Positions 23,218 through 33,781 of a stretch of 64,000 nt of DNA are shown here, one piece after another; position 1 is the first letter of the stretch; each line of letters opens with the position of its first letter. The notes under the pieces were generated by a model. That model was not told the origin of the DNA. It searched no databases and saw only the letters and a program-made list of their open reading frames with translations. The stretch covers positions 1,550,001 through 1,614,000 of the forward strand of contig NC_021741.1 of assembly GCF_000422085.1 (NCBI RefSeq), given 5' to 3'. The translations under genes and the position numbers were made by a program. The DNA is from Serratia liquefaciens ATCC 27592 (lineage in GTDB: Bacteria > Pseudomonadota > Gammaproteobacteria > Enterobacterales > Enterobacteriaceae).

Positions 23218-24354
23218 ATGGCAAAAAAACAATGGAAACTGATACCGCTTTTGGTATCGATCAGTGTGATCAGTGGCTGTACGATCGTCCCCGGTTCTCA
23301 CCTTTCAACCAGTGGCAAAGATGTAGTCAAGCAACAGGATAGTGATTTTGATATCGATAAGTTGGTGAATATTTATCCAATGACGCCAAGCCTGATTGAA
23401 AAATTACGACCAAAGCCAGTCATAGCACAAGCTAATGCATCACTAGAGCGAGAACTACAAAATTATGAATATCGCATTGGCGTTGGCGATGTGCTAATGG
23501 TGACCGTATGGGATCATCCAGAATTGACTACGCCGGCGGGCCAGTATCGTAGCGCAAGCGATACGGGTAACTGGGTGAATTCTGATGGGACTATTTTTTA
23601 CCCGTATATTGGTAAAGTAAAAGTTTCAGGAAAAACAGTTAGTCAGGTCCGTGGCGACATAGCAGGAAGGTTGGCACAGTATATTGAAAGTCCGCAAGTT
23701 GATGTCAGTATTGCTGCATTTCGTTCACAAAAAGTTTATGTGACCGGTGAAGTCGAAAAGTCAGGCCAGCAACCTATCACCAATGTTCCATTGACAATTA
23801 TGGATGCAGTCAACGCGGCGGGTGGTTTAAGTGCTGGCGCGGATTGGCGAAATGTAGTGTTGACACATAATGGAAAAGAGCATCGGATTTCTTTGCAAGC
23901 CTTGATGCAAAAAGGTGATTTGACTCAGAACCGCTTGCTGTACCCTGGTGATATCTTATATATCCCGCGTAATGATGATTTGAAAGTTTTTGTGATGGGT
24001 GAGGTAAAAAAACAATCCACTTTACGTATGGACAGAAGCGGGATGACTTTGACTGAGGCGCTGGGTAATGCTGAAGGTATGGATCAGGCCATGTCAGACG
24101 CAACCGGTGTGTTTGTCATTCGTCCATTACGTGGAAGTGAAGGTCAGAAGATTGCGAATATCTATCAGTTAAATGCTTCAGATGCATCTGCGTTGGTGAT
24201 GGGAACCGAGTTCCAATTGCAACCTTATGATATCGTTTACGTTACTACTGCACCAATAGTTCGTTGGAATCGTGTTATTTCACAATTGGTACCAACAATT
24301 ACAGGTGTACATGATATGACTGAAACGGTACGTTTCATCAAACAATGGAATTAA
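23218..24354 (+). CDS. wza: Wza, outer-membrane polysaccharide export lipoprotein
   Basis: 378 residues. A lipoprotein signal peptide has its lipobox ending at C21 (SVISGC). Poly_export and SLBB domains follow ([32 protein letters not shown]), with a C-terminal amphipathic helix ending in a tryptophan that forms the octameric pore. Nearly every motif of E. coli Wza is kept. It exports Wzy-polymerised polysaccharide across the outer membrane. It is followed at 3 bp by wzb and then wzc. Confidence 0.97.
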   Translation: MAKKQWKLIPLLVSISVISGCTIVPGSHLSTSGKDVVKQQDSDFDIDKLVNIYPMTPSLIEKLRPKPVIAQANASLERELQNYEYRIGVGDVLMVTVWDHPELTTPAGQYRSASDTGNWVNSDGTIFYPYIGKVKVSGKTVSQVRGDIAGRLAQYIESPQVDVSIAAFRSQKVYVTGEVEKSGQQPITNVPLTIMDAVNAAGGLSAGADWRNVVLTHNGKEHRISLQALMQKGDLTQNRLLYPGDILYIPRNDDLKVFVMGEVKKQSTLRMDRSGMTLTEALGNAEGMDQAMSDATGVFVIRPLRGSEGQKIANIYQLNASDASALVMGTEFQLQPYDIVYVTTAPIVRWNRVISQLVPTITGVHDMTETVRFIKQWN

Positions 24355-24357
24355 CAT

Positions 24358-24792
24358 ATGTTTGATTCAATTTTAGTTGTTTGCGTAGGTAACATATGCC
24401 GCTCTCCTATAGGGGAGCGTCTTCTTAAACAGAAACTGCCACACAAAAAAATAGCTTCTGCAGGTCTTGGTGCCTTAAAAGGACACTCTGCGGATGATAC
24501 TGCGATAGAGGTATCTTCAGAGAAGGGCCTTTCTCTGGATGGGCATATTGCTCAGCAGCTTACAGCCACATTATGCAGGCAATATGATCTTATTTTAGTA
24601 ATGGAAAAGAGACATATTGATGCGGTGAGCAACATTCAACCTGAAGTTCGCGGAAAGACAATGCTTTTCGGCCATTGGGTTGATAAGAAAGAAATTGCAG
24701 ATCCATATCGGCAAAGCAAAGAAGCATTTGAGCATATATATAAACTCCTCGAAGAGTCCGCTGAACAGTGGGCTCAGGTGCTGAATAAATAA
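24358..24792 (+). CDS. wzb: Wzb, low-molecular-weight protein-tyrosine phosphatase
   Basis: 144 residues. The P-loop CVGNICRSP (catalytic C9, R15) and the general-acid motif D115-P are present. It dephosphorylates the tyrosine-rich tail of Wzc, cycling the kinase that regulates polymer length and export. It is tightly packed between wza (3 bp) and wzc (15 bp). Confidence 0.96.
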   Translation: MFDSILVVCVGNICRSPIGERLLKQKLPHKKIASAGLGALKGHSADDTAIEVSSEKGLSLDGHIAQQLTATLCRQYDLILVMEKRHIDAVSNIQPEVRGKTMLFGHWVDKKEIADPYRQSKEAFEHIYKLLEESAEQWAQVLNK

Positions 24793-24807
24793 TTTATAAG
24801 GCCTATA

Positions 24808-27000
24808 ATGTTAGATAAAAGCAAGGGGTCTGCATCCCCAAATGTAGCGAAGAATGAAGATATAGATTTAGGGCGATTGGTCGGAACATTAATTGACCAT
24901 CGTTGGTTGATTACTGGTGTCACATCTATATTTGCTCTAATAGGTTTGGTATATGTCATATTTGCAACACCAATATATCAAGCAGATGCATTGGTTCAAG
25001 TTGAACAAAATATGGGTAGTTCTATACTCAGTGATATATCTAAAGTCCTCCCAGATAGCCAACCGGTTTCAGCAACTGAAATTGAGTTGATTAAGTCCCG
25101 GATGGTTATTGGTAAAACGCTGGATGAAATGAATTTAGATACTGAAGTGGAACCTAACTACTTTCCAGTATTTGGCAAAGGCTTTACGCGTCTCACCAAA
25201 AGTATTAGTGAAAGACCTCAGGTTGCTCTGAGTAGTTTGCGTGTTCCAAATTATTTGTTAGATGAAAAATTAAAATTGTCCTTTAAGAATAAAAATTCTT
25301 ACGAGTTATCATACGGTGGCGATAAAATTTTAGATGGTAGCATCGGTAAATTATCAGAAGCCCATGGCGTAAGTATTCTAGTTAGCGACTTCCAGGGGGA
25401 CGAAGGTACTAGTTTTACTGTAAAAAAACGCCCTAGGCTCGATGCAATTAATGATCTTATCGATAAGATGACTGTAGCAGATAAAGGAAAAGATACCGGA
25501 ATTTTGGCTCTGAGTTTGACAGGGGATGATCCTACCAAGATAAAGAAAGTTCTTAATAGCATCATCAATAATTATCTGCAGCAAAATGTTGAAAGAAAAT
25601 CTGAAGAGGCAGGGAAAAGCCTCGAATTTTTGAAAGAGCAATTACCGCAGGTCAGACAGAATCTGGATTTAGCAGAAAATAAGCTTAATCAATTCAGACA
25701 GCAAAATGATTCAGTCGATCTGTCGTTAGAGGCAAAATCCGTTCTGGATACAATGGTGGCGGTAGAGTCTCAACTTAACGAGCTAACGTTCAAAGAGGCC
25801 GAAATTTCCAAGCTGTATACGAAAGAGCATCCTGCATATAGAGCATTAATTGAGAAAAGGGCAACTTTAGAAAAAGAAAAGGCCAAACTCAATAAACGCG
25901 TAAGTAATATGCCGAAAACACAGCAAGAGATTCTAAGTTTAACGCGGGATGTCCAAGCTGGTCAAGAAGTGTACATGCAGTTGCTAAATAAACAGCAAGA
26001 GTTAAGTATAAATAAAGCAAGCACCGTAGGTAATGTCCGAATTATTGATTATGCAGATACTCAGCTAAAACCAGTGAAGCCAAAGAAGATTTTCTTTGTA
26101 TTGTTTGCTGTTATTTTAGGTGCGGTAATCTCAGTGACGCTTGTGTTAATAAAAATGTTGCTGCATAAGGGTATTGACAGTGCGGAGGAGTTGGAAAGTA
26201 ACGGCATCAGTGTATATGCGAGCATTCCACTATCAGAATGGCAAAGTGCAAAAGATAAAGAGCTAGCCTTACGTGGTAAGAAATTAAATACACGTTCAAA
26301 TGAGTTGTTAGCGACAGGTAATCCTGCCGACTTAGCTATTGAGGCAATTAGGAGTTTGAGAACTAGTTTGCATTTTGCAATGCTAGATGCAAAGAATAAT
26401 ATTCTAATGATTTCAGGTGCAAGTCCTTCTATTGGTAAAACTTTCGTGAGTGTGAACTTGGCTGCAACCATTGCGCAGTCCGGGCAGAAAGTCTTAGTTA
26501 TTGATAGTGATATGCGCAAAGGTTATATACACGATATCTTTGGTTTTACCGCGAACAATGGTCTGTCTTCTATATTGGCTGGACAGCTCAGTGCAGAACA
26601 AACGGTTATTCGGTCGAATGTCGATAATCTAGATGTAATAGCTAGAGGTAAGGTCCCGCCGAATCCCTCCGAATTATTGATGAATGAACGGTTCGAAAAA
26701 CTAATGAAGTGGGCAAGTGAGCATTATGATTTTGTGCTTATTGATACGCCACCTATTTTAGCTGTCACTGATGCGGCAATAATAGGGCATCATGTTGGTA
26801 CTTCGCTAATGGTTGCGCGTTTTGAAATCAACACTACAAAAGAAGTTGAAGTTAGTATTAGGCGCTTTGAACAGAATGGTGTCGAAATTAAAGGTGTGAT
26901 TCTTAATGCTATGGTACGGAAGTTAGGTTCCTACTACTCGAATTACGGTTACTACCAATATGAATATAAGAGTGACAGTAAAAGTAAGGGAAGCAAATAA
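24808..27000 (+). CDS. wzc: Wzc, polysaccharide co-polymerase and tyrosine autokinase
   Basis: 730 residues. It has a Wzz-type N-terminal chain-length domain with membrane segments near residues 33-53 and about 430-450, and periplasmic coiled-coil helices at about 265-375. The cytoplasmic BY-kinase has Walker A GASPSIGKT at about 535-543, Walker A' VLVIDSDMRKG at about 563 and Walker B LIDTPP at about 645. A tyrosine cluster closes the protein (about 707-721). It controls export and length together with Wza and Wzb. Confidence 0.96.
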   Translation: MLDKSKGSASPNVAKNEDIDLGRLVGTLIDHRWLITGVTSIFALIGLVYVIFATPIYQADALVQVEQNMGSSILSDISKVLPDSQPVSATEIELIKSRMVIGKTLDEMNLDTEVEPNYFPVFGKGFTRLTKSISERPQVALSSLRVPNYLLDEKLKLSFKNKNSYELSYGGDKILDGSIGKLSEAHGVSILVSDFQGDEGTSFTVKKRPRLDAINDLIDKMTVADKGKDTGILALSLTGDDPTKIKKVLNSIINNYLQQNVERKSEEAGKSLEFLKEQLPQVRQNLDLAENKLNQFRQQNDSVDLSLEAKSVLDTMVAVESQLNELTFKEAEISKLYTKEHPAYRALIEKRATLEKEKAKLNKRVSNMPKTQQEILSLTRDVQAGQEVYMQLLNKQQELSINKASTVGNVRIIDYADTQLKPVKPKKIFFVLFAVILGAVISVTLVLIKMLLHKGIDSAEELESNGISVYASIPLSEWQSAKDKELALRGKKLNTRSNELLATGNPADLAIEAIRSLRTSLHFAMLDAKNNILMISGASPSIGKTFVSVNLAATIAQSGQKVLVIDSDMRKGYIHDIFGFTANNGLSSILAGQLSAEQTVIRSNVDNLDVIARGKVPPNPSELLMNERFEKLMKWASEHYDFVLIDTPPILAVTDAAIIGHHVGTSLMVARFEINTTKEVEVSIRRFEQNGVEIKGVILNAMVRKLGSYYSNYGYYQYEYKSDSKSKGSK

Positions 27001-27002
27001 TA

Positions 27003-28121
27003 ATGAAAGTACTATTACTGACTAATGAGTATAGTCCCTTTAATGGAGGGATTTCCCGTTATACTCAAATGCTTGTTCAGCATAAACCAGCTGGTGTGGA
27101 GATCGAGCTTGTAGCACCTAGTTATCATAAAGAAGTTTCCGAGAATAGCGACGCGCTTAAAATTAAAGTGAAGAGATATAAGGGTGGGAAGTTTACATGG
27201 AAGGATTTCCCCACGCTTTTAAAAATAGTGGCGAAAATAAATACTCGCGAATATGATAGGATTCATGTGGCTGACTGGCCATTTTGGCTTGCAGTTTGTT
27301 TTAGAAACAAATTTATGCCATGGAAGGAAAAAATAAAATTCACTTGTACCATTTATGGCAGTGAGATTCTTAATTTTAAGAATGGCAGAATCTCTCTATT
27401 GGTTAAACGACTCTTACCATTTAGAGATGTCACAGCATTATATCCGATAAGTGATTATACCAAGAATATCATGGTAAATACGTTTCCGGAAAGCCGAACA
27501 CTACCATGTAAAACAGTACTATTGGGTATTGATGAGGCTTGGCGAAAAGAGATTGATGTTAATGATATAAAAAGAAAAGTGGACCAGGATAAAACGGATT
27601 TTGTATTGGTTACAGTGGGGAGGCTGGATTCTAGGAAGGGGCATGATCTAATTATCGAGGCGATTAGCCAGTCTGGTTTGGCTGCTAATATTATATATAA
27701 TGTTATTGGCAGAGGTGATGATGATTATAAACGTGCCCTTAAAGATCTTGGGGAAAAAAATAATGTCAGAGTAAATATATTTGATAATTTAAGTGATGAT
27801 GAAGTTAAATGCCAATATAGACAGTCTGATCTATTCGTTTTAGCTGCGCGTACAGATGCACGAAAAGTTGAAGGCTTCGGGCTTGTTTTTCTTGAAGCAG
27901 CTGCATGCGGTGTGCCTTCATTAGCTACGAACGTTGGGGCTATCCCAGAAGTCGTCAGTTCAGGATTAGGACTTATAGTTGAAGAATCCAGTGACAGTAT
28001 TGCATCAGGTATTCGTCAGTTGTATTACGACACAGAGCAACTAGCCAGTCTCAAGCAGACATGCGGAAAAAAAGCTGCTTCCTATAATTGGGAAAAAACC
28101 GCGCAAGAAACCTTCTCATAA
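27003..28121 (+). CDS. Glycosyltransferase, GT4 family
   Basis: 372 residues with a GT-B fold. The N-terminal start MKVLLLTNEYSPFNGGISRY and the C-terminal domain with the E-x7-E motif E290-GFGLVFL-E298 place it in GT4 (retaining, nucleotide-sugar donor). The donor and acceptor cannot be read from sequence. It starts 2 bp after wzc and probably assembles the exopolysaccharide repeat unit at the cytoplasmic face. Confidence 0.88.
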   Translation: MKVLLLTNEYSPFNGGISRYTQMLVQHKPAGVEIELVAPSYHKEVSENSDALKIKVKRYKGGKFTWKDFPTLLKIVAKINTREYDRIHVADWPFWLAVCFRNKFMPWKEKIKFTCTIYGSEILNFKNGRISLLVKRLLPFRDVTALYPISDYTKNIMVNTFPESRTLPCKTVLLGIDEAWRKEIDVNDIKRKVDQDKTDFVLVTVGRLDSRKGHDLIIEAISQSGLAANIIYNVIGRGDDDYKRALKDLGEKNNVRVNIFDNLSDDEVKCQYRQSDLFVLAARTDARKVEGFGLVFLEAAACGVPSLATNVGAIPEVVSSGLGLIVEESSDSIASGIRQLYYDTEQLASLKQTCGKKAASYNWEKTAQETFS

Positions 28122-28148
28122 ATTCTCACAGGCAGCTACGGGCAGTAT

Positions 28149-29363
28149 ATGAAAGGAAGTATAATTAACATAGCATGTCAGTTTTTGAAGCTTGGTTTTC
28201 AGTTCCTGTATTTTACAATTGCTGCAAAAATGCTCGGGGCTGATAAATTTGGTCTTTGGGCATCTATATCTGCGTTGTGCAATATTCTTAGCCCACTTAT
28301 CATTATGGGTATCGGACCTTGTATAATAAAGGTACATGCTTCTGATAAAAACTATAGCTTATTTAGGAGTTATTATTACTTAGGTGCTATTCTACTTCTT
28401 CTCGGAACATTGATTTTAACGCCTGTAGCTGGCCTGTTATATAAAACGGATTTCTACACGGTATCATTAGTGTTGCTTGCCGAGCTATTTGTATTTCGGC
28501 AGGTAGAGTTGTTATCACAAATGTACTTGGCTAAAGGAAATAAGCTTGCTTTCTCACTTTTCCCTGTCGTATTTATAATATTCAAACTGTCATTTGTTTT
28601 TTCGACAGATTGGATTAATATATCAAATGACTTTATTTATATGAATTTCTTAGCATCATTAATATTTATAATTCCAGTTATGTTCTGGGAGGAGCTAAGG
28701 AGTATAAAAGGAAACGTGAAGCTGAAGTTTTTATCAGCAATAAACATGATGAGAGAAGCTATCTATTTTTCGTTGGCAACAACGGCAAAGACAGTATATA
28801 CGGATTCAGACAAGGTTATTTTAGGTACTGTTAATAATTTAAGAGATGTAGCAAACTATAATATTGCCTATAAATTAATTAGTTTAGTTTTCGTACCTGT
28901 TTCTGCTGTATTATCCATTCAAGCTCCGACTTTATACTATCTTGGTTCATTAAAGAACAAGTCTGAGCTTAAAAGAAAAATAACACGCCTTATAATATTA
29001 TGTGTTTCGATGTCGACGATAATTGGTTTGGTAATGGTCACAACTCTTCCATTTATCATAAGCTTCTTTGGTCATGAGTATGCCGCTGCTAAAAACATGG
29101 TTTATCTTTTATTGCCAGCTCCGATAATAATGAGTATGCATTATGTTTTTGCTGATGGTATTACCGCTATGGGATTCCAAAAGTTGCGGGCATATATGTC
29201 AATTATTACTGCGGTAATAAATGCGGTTTTGGGGTTGATCTTTATACCTATATATGGTGTTGCGGGGGCGGTTGCTGTTACTCTATTTTCCGAAAGTCTT
29301 CTGCTGATACTATTTTCATCTGTTTATAGAGCGAAATTAAAGAAAAAATATGATGAATATTAA
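28149..29363 (+). CDS. wzx: Wzx flippase, lipid-linked oligosaccharide
   Basis: 404 residues, about 12 membrane segments, with Polysacc_synt/MVF superfamily character: KGSIINIACQFLKLG at the N-terminus, and the long basic loop around residues 190-215. Flippases of this type move undecaprenyl-linked repeat units to the periplasmic side. The 3' end overlaps the next gene by 14 bp. AT-rich codon use is unlike the backbone genes. Confidence 0.85.
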   Translation: MKGSIINIACQFLKLGFQFLYFTIAAKMLGADKFGLWASISALCNILSPLIIMGIGPCIIKVHASDKNYSLFRSYYYLGAILLLLGTLILTPVAGLLYKTDFYTVSLVLLAELFVFRQVELLSQMYLAKGNKLAFSLFPVVFIIFKLSFVFSTDWINISNDFIYMNFLASLIFIIPVMFWEELRSIKGNVKLKFLSAINMMREAIYFSLATTAKTVYTDSDKVILGTVNNLRDVANYNIAYKLISLVFVPVSAVLSIQAPTLYYLGSLKNKSELKRKITRLIILCVSMSTIIGLVMVTTLPFIISFFGHEYAAAKNMVYLLLPAPIIMSMHYVFADGITAMGFQKLRAYMSIITAVINAVLGLIFIPIYGVAGAVAVTLFSESLLLILFSSVYRAKLKKKYDEY

Positions 29364-30519
29364 AATATCATGGTGGGGAATATACGTATTAACAGCGTTT
29401 ATATTAGGTTGCGTTAAGGTAAACATTGGTAATGGCGATGTTTATTTTATTGATATTTTTAGCGCTCTAACGTTTTTTTATGTTGTTACGAATATTCCCA
29501 ACTCGATTAGAACAAAGTCATTTATATTTATTATCAGCTATACCTTGATTTGTTGTTTAATTGCTGTAAATTCTTCGATAAGGCACGGAGTACAGCTCCC
29601 TACGATCGTAGGTATGGTTAGGTATTTTGAATATTTGATATGGGGTGTGGCCTTTTTCATTAAGTATCAACATAATTATGATACGGGAAAAGTCCCTATA
29701 GAAATTAAAATATTATATATATTTTTACTTGCTGTATCAATTCTGCAATTCTTTGGTTTTACAGTTTTTCTTGAATCATGGCAAGAATTCAACTTCAAAT
29801 ATGGCGATGGATTCCGTGCACCTGGTGTTTTTTTACATCCTAATATTAATTCATTCTTTCTTTCGTTTTTCCCGATATTGTATTTTTATGGGCGACGAGA
29901 AAATATTCGAATTCAGATGCTGGTTGCATTTATAATTGTTGTCGCTTTAGTGTTAACGAATAGTCGAGGGAATTTTGCAATAGCCAGTATTGCTTTTGTT
30001 ATGCTTTATGTCCGAGGAATAAAAATTACCCTTCTAGCAGTATTTGCTGTTTTGGGAGTTATTGGGATATCCAGTTATATCGACTATTCTGGCTTGGCTG
30101 GTTGGTTACGTTTGGACTCAAGCTATTCATTAACTGACAATACCTCTTTCACTTTACGATTACAGCTTTGGGAAAGTGCATTAAAGATGTTTTATCAGTC
30201 TCCAATTTTGGGGCAGGGATTTAAGCAGTTTCCTGTGTTAACAGATGTATTTATTTGGGGAGACTCGGGGAACGGTGTTGAAGAAGTTAAAACACATGCG
30301 AATTCATTTATCCTAGGTTCCTTGGCTGAGAATGGGCTGGTATTTACGCTTCTAATTCTTTATAGAATGAAAAAAATTCTAGCTGAGTACGGAACAATGT
30401 TTTTCTCGCTATTTGTTTTTATTTTAATGTATGACGATTTGTTCCATGATCCATATTCAATGACATTGCTACTCTTTATGGCAATTTCTTTAACTAGGTA
30501 TAAATTGGATGAAAAATAA
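29350..30519 (+). CDS. wzy: Wzy, repeat-unit polymerase (O-antigen ligase superfamily)
   Basis: 389 residues with about 11 membrane segments and a large periplasmic loop at about 255-320. It has a Wzy_C-like region (LTNSRGNFAIASIAFVMLY; core SRGNF, and the histidine-containing KTHANSFIL). It polymerises flipped repeat units in the periplasm. As usual for Wzy the primary sequence is poorly conserved, so the call rests on topology, the SRG and H-N motifs, and position after wzx. Confidence 0.8.
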   Translation: MMNIKISWWGIYVLTAFILGCVKVNIGNGDVYFIDIFSALTFFYVVTNIPNSIRTKSFIFIISYTLICCLIAVNSSIRHGVQLPTIVGMVRYFEYLIWGVAFFIKYQHNYDTGKVPIEIKILYIFLLAVSILQFFGFTVFLESWQEFNFKYGDGFRAPGVFLHPNINSFFLSFFPILYFYGRRENIRIQMLVAFIIVVALVLTNSRGNFAIASIAFVMLYVRGIKITLLAVFAVLGVIGISSYIDYSGLAGWLRLDSSYSLTDNTSFTLRLQLWESALKMFYQSPILGQGFKQFPVLTDVFIWGDSGNGVEEVKTHANSFILGSLAENGLVFTLLILYRMKKILAEYGTMFFSLFVFILMYDDLFHDPYSMTLLLFMAISLTRYKLDEK

Positions 30520-31699
30520 CCAAATACTAGGGGTTATCTGCAATAACAGAATGTTGTCTGATACATCAGGTAATTATTGGGTCAGCAAGCAAACATACGG
30601 AGATAACTTCTGGAAACGTTATTTAACGATTTTTTCAGTGGTGCGACCAATCTGCAGAGTTACTCTTGTTGACAATATACCTGATGGATGGGTAAGAATA
30701 ACTTTAGATAATGTAAAACCAATTCCAATTCCTGATTTCCAGGGGGTTGGACAGTTATTGAAAATTTTTAGCAAGTTAAGAAAGGAGTTACTTAGCGCAA
30801 TAGGGCTGGTTGATAAGATAATTATCAGGGGGCCAACTATTCTATCTTCAGTAATCCAAGATAAATTTTTGGTTCCCAAAACTGCATATGGAATTGAAGT
30901 TGTTTCAGATCCCTGGGATGATTTTGCAAAAGGTTCTTACAATCATAAACTAAGGATTTTTCTGCAGCAATTCTTTTATCTGACTTTCAAGATGCTTGTA
31001 AAAAATGCATATGTTATATCTTATGTGACATCAAATTATCTTCAGAAAAAGTATCCAGCTAAAAATGCCGAATTTAGTACTAACTACTCATCTATATCGC
31101 TAACATCTTCAGACATTATTGATTCTGGCATAACGTGCTTCCCGCGAAGTGACGTATGGCATATTGGGTTGATTGCGCGTTTGGATACACCCCATAAAGG
31201 CGGTGATATCCTATTGAAGTCAATTAAGAAATGTCTAGACGTTGGGGCGAATGTTAAATGTACCATTGTGGGAGATGGTATCGAATTAGCCGTTCTAAAA
31301 AGATTGACCCAGCAATTAGGGATACAAAAACATGTAATGTTCCCTGGTGCAGTATCAACAAAAGACGAGGTGTTTGCCTATCTTGACTCCTTTGACATAT
31401 TCGTCCTGCCTACTCGTCAAGAAGGGTTGCCGCGAAGTGTGATTGAAGCAATGGCACGAGGGTTACCTTGCCTTTCAACGCCAATTGGTGGAGTTCCAGA
31501 AATTGTTAATGAAAACGAGTTGTTCAAATTAGATGACTTGGATGAGTTGGCGATGAAAATAATGAACCTTATGGATAATCCTGATTACTGTACTCGCCTT
31601 TCACAAGAGAATCTGCATAAAAGTAAATGTTTTGAAGAGGCTGAGTTAGAAAGTCGTCGGAATAAACTTTATTCAATCTTGCTTGCAGCTCCTATGTAG
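30509..31699 (+). CDS. Glycosyltransferase, GT4 family
   Basis: 396 residues. The C-terminal GT4 domain has IARLDTPHKGGDILLKS and the E-x7-E motif E305-GLPRSVI-E313 followed by ARGLPCLSTPIGGVPEIV. The N-terminal half is divergent. It overlaps wzy by 11 bp and is translationally coupled. Sugar specificity is unknown. Confidence 0.87.
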   Translation: MKNNQILGVICNNRMLSDTSGNYWVSKQTYGDNFWKRYLTIFSVVRPICRVTLVDNIPDGWVRITLDNVKPIPIPDFQGVGQLLKIFSKLRKELLSAIGLVDKIIIRGPTILSSVIQDKFLVPKTAYGIEVVSDPWDDFAKGSYNHKLRIFLQQFFYLTFKMLVKNAYVISYVTSNYLQKKYPAKNAEFSTNYSSISLTSSDIIDSGITCFPRSDVWHIGLIARLDTPHKGGDILLKSIKKCLDVGANVKCTIVGDGIELAVLKRLTQQLGIQKHVMFPGAVSTKDEVFAYLDSFDIFVLPTRQEGLPRSVIEAMARGLPCLSTPIGGVPEIVNENELFKLDDLDELAMKIMNLMDNPDYCTRLSQENLHKSKCFEEAELESRRNKLYSILLAAPM

Positions 31700-31706
31700 G
31701 GATTAT

Positions 31707-32705
31707 ATGAATAATTCAAATAAACTTACTGCAATTCAAGTTATGCGAGGCATTGCAGTAGTGTTGGTTCTTTTTTTTCACGCTACTGAAAATCTTGTTG
31801 CTAAAGGGGTCGGTGGCACCGTGTTAAGCACAGGTCAGTCTGGGGTAGATATATTCTTTATTATTAGTGGATTTATAATATTTTACTCAGCTAAAAACAA
31901 AGTTGGCAAATCCGGAATGATTTCTTTCCTCGCAAGCAGAGTAAAGAGAATTGTTCCTAATTACTGGTTTTATACTTTTTTTTTCGCGGCTTTATTGATT
32001 GTATTTCCAGATAAGTTCGATCGCTCTATATTTGATATAAACCATCTTGCTCATTCTTTGTTTTTCGTTCCAATGACTGATAATGCACCGCCTTTAATAT
32101 CACTTGGTTGGACCTTGAACTATGAAGTGTACTTTTATTCTGTTTTCTTAATATCTATATTAATGTCGGTTAAGTACAGGCTCGCTTTCGTTTCATTTGT
32201 GATTTTTTTGATATTCATATTTGCAAACAATAGCAACCTTAATCAATTTTATAAAAATGATGTTGTCTTCGAGTTTATCTTGGGTGCAATGCTTTATATA
32301 TATTACACTAAGTATTATAGGGAATTCACTTATATCCCTGAGACCGTTTTCTATATTGCAATAGCATTGATTATTTACTTGATGAGTCGTATTTCTATAG
32401 AGTCAAGATTTTTGAGTTTCGGGATTCCAAGCTTTATTGTTATGGTGCTTTCCCTTCATGTTAGATTCAGTGGTTTAATTGGAGAGTTATTGGAAAGAAT
32501 AGGAGAGGCTTCTTATTCTATTTATCTTTCCCATGCGCTATCAATGCCGTTTGTTATAAAACTACTTCTCTTCTTTGGGAGTGGTTTCTATCTATCAATG
32601 ACAATCTCTATAATATTTTGTTTAATGGTTGGTTGGTGTTCATATCAAGTATTAGAACGGAGATTATTTGATTTTTCTTGGTGGAAGTTTAAAGTGGTGA
32701 TTTAG
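31707..32705 (+). CDS. Acyltransferase 3 family membrane protein (sugar O-acyl modification)
   Basis: 332 residues with about ten membrane segments. The family signature is R14-GIAVVLVLFF-H25 near the N-terminus, with SGVDIFFIISGFI following. OafA/YrhL-type enzymes acetylate or otherwise acylate sugars of surface polysaccharides. The ATG at 31707 was chosen over 31683 because AGGGAT lies 9 bases ahead and the family motif then sits at the usual position. The product probably decorates the exopolysaccharide repeat unit. Confidence 0.86.
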   Translation: MNNSNKLTAIQVMRGIAVVLVLFFHATENLVAKGVGGTVLSTGQSGVDIFFIISGFIIFYSAKNKVGKSGMISFLASRVKRIVPNYWFYTFFFAALLIVFPDKFDRSIFDINHLAHSLFFVPMTDNAPPLISLGWTLNYEVYFYSVFLISILMSVKYRLAFVSFVIFLIFIFANNSNLNQFYKNDVVFEFILGAMLYIYYTKYYREFTYIPETVFYIAIALIIYLMSRISIESRFLSFGIPSFIVMVLSLHVRFSGLIGELLERIGEASYSIYLSHALSMPFVIKLLLFFGSGFYLSMTISIIFCLMVGWCSYQVLERRLFDFSWWKFKVVI

Positions 32706-32738
32706 GTTTTTTTCTGATTTTTTATTAAGGAAATAAAA

Positions 32739-33770
32739 ATGAAAGCGATTGTTACTGGTATTACTGGTCAGGATGGGGCATATTTGGCTGAGTTACTCTT
32801 AAATAAAGGGTATACTGTTTATGGTACTTATAGAAGAACCAGTTCCGTTAATTTTTGGCGGATAAAGGAACTTGGTATCAAGGGGCATAAAAATCTTCAT
32901 CTAGTTGAATATGATTTGACAGATCTCAGTGCTAGTATTCGACTTTTGCAAGAGACTGAAGCAACAGAAGTATATAACCTTGCAGCGCAAAGCTTCGTTG
33001 GGGTTTCTTTTCAACAGCCTATTACAACCGCAGAGATTACAGGGATTGGGCCTTTAAATTTACTGGAAGCCATCCGCATAGTAAATCCAAAAATTCGGTT
33101 TTACCAAGCTTCGACTTCAGAAATGTTTGGTAAAGTACAGGAAATTCCTCAAGTGGAGTCTACACCGTTCTATCCACGTAGCCCGTATGGTGTTGCAAAA
33201 CTATATGCGCATTGGATGACGGTCAATTATCGCGAATCTTATGATATATTTGCAACCAGTGGTATTTTATTCAACCATGAGTCGCCGCTTCGTGGCCAAG
33301 AGTTCGTTACAAGAAAAATCTCTGATGGGATTGCAAAAATAAAATTAGGCCAGCTCGATAAAATTGAACTTGGCAACCTTGATGCAAAAAGGGATTGGGG
33401 GTTTGCTAAAGATTACGTTGAGGGCATGTACTTAATGTTGCAGGCTGAAAAACCTGATACATACGTACTTGCCACTAATCGTACCGAAACCGTTCGTGAT
33501 TTTGTTTCACTTTGTGCACAAGCTGCGGGAATGGATATCGAGTGGAATGGAAAAAATGAAGATGAGTATGGTGTGGACAAGCTTACAGGTAAGACCATTG
33601 TTAGCATCAATCCGAAATTTTATCGCCCGGCAGAGGTAGAGCTCCTAATTGGTAATCCAATTAAAGCCAGCAACGATTTAGGTTGGTCGCCAAAAACCAC
33701 TTTGGAGGACTTGGCAAAAATGATGGTTGAAGCAGACTTGGGAAGAAATTCAAAAGGTTATTCTTTTTAA
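32739..33770 (+). CDS. gmd: GDP-mannose 4,6-dehydratase (first copy)
   Basis: 343 residues of the short-chain dehydrogenase superfamily. Nucleotide-binding GITGQDG is at about residue 7-13, the [10 protein letters not shown] motif that grips GDP follows, and the catalytic Y150-xxx-K154 is in SPYGVAK. It converts GDP-D-mannose to GDP-4-keto-6-deoxy-D-mannose. It is directly followed by an rmd-type reductase, so the pathway here points to GDP-D-rhamnose. A second gmd starts at 63680. Confidence 0.95.
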   Translation: MKAIVTGITGQDGAYLAELLLNKGYTVYGTYRRTSSVNFWRIKELGIKGHKNLHLVEYDLTDLSASIRLLQETEATEVYNLAAQSFVGVSFQQPITTAEITGIGPLNLLEAIRIVNPKIRFYQASTSEMFGKVQEIPQVESTPFYPRSPYGVAKLYAHWMTVNYRESYDIFATSGILFNHESPLRGQEFVTRKISDGIAKIKLGQLDKIELGNLDAKRDWGFAKDYVEGMYLMLQAEKPDTYVLATNRTETVRDFVSLCAQAAGMDIEWNGKNEDEYGVDKLTGKTIVSINPKFYRPAEVELLIGNPIKASNDLGWSPKTTLEDLAKMMVEADLGRNSKGYSF

Positions 33771-33781
33771 AGGTGATCTAA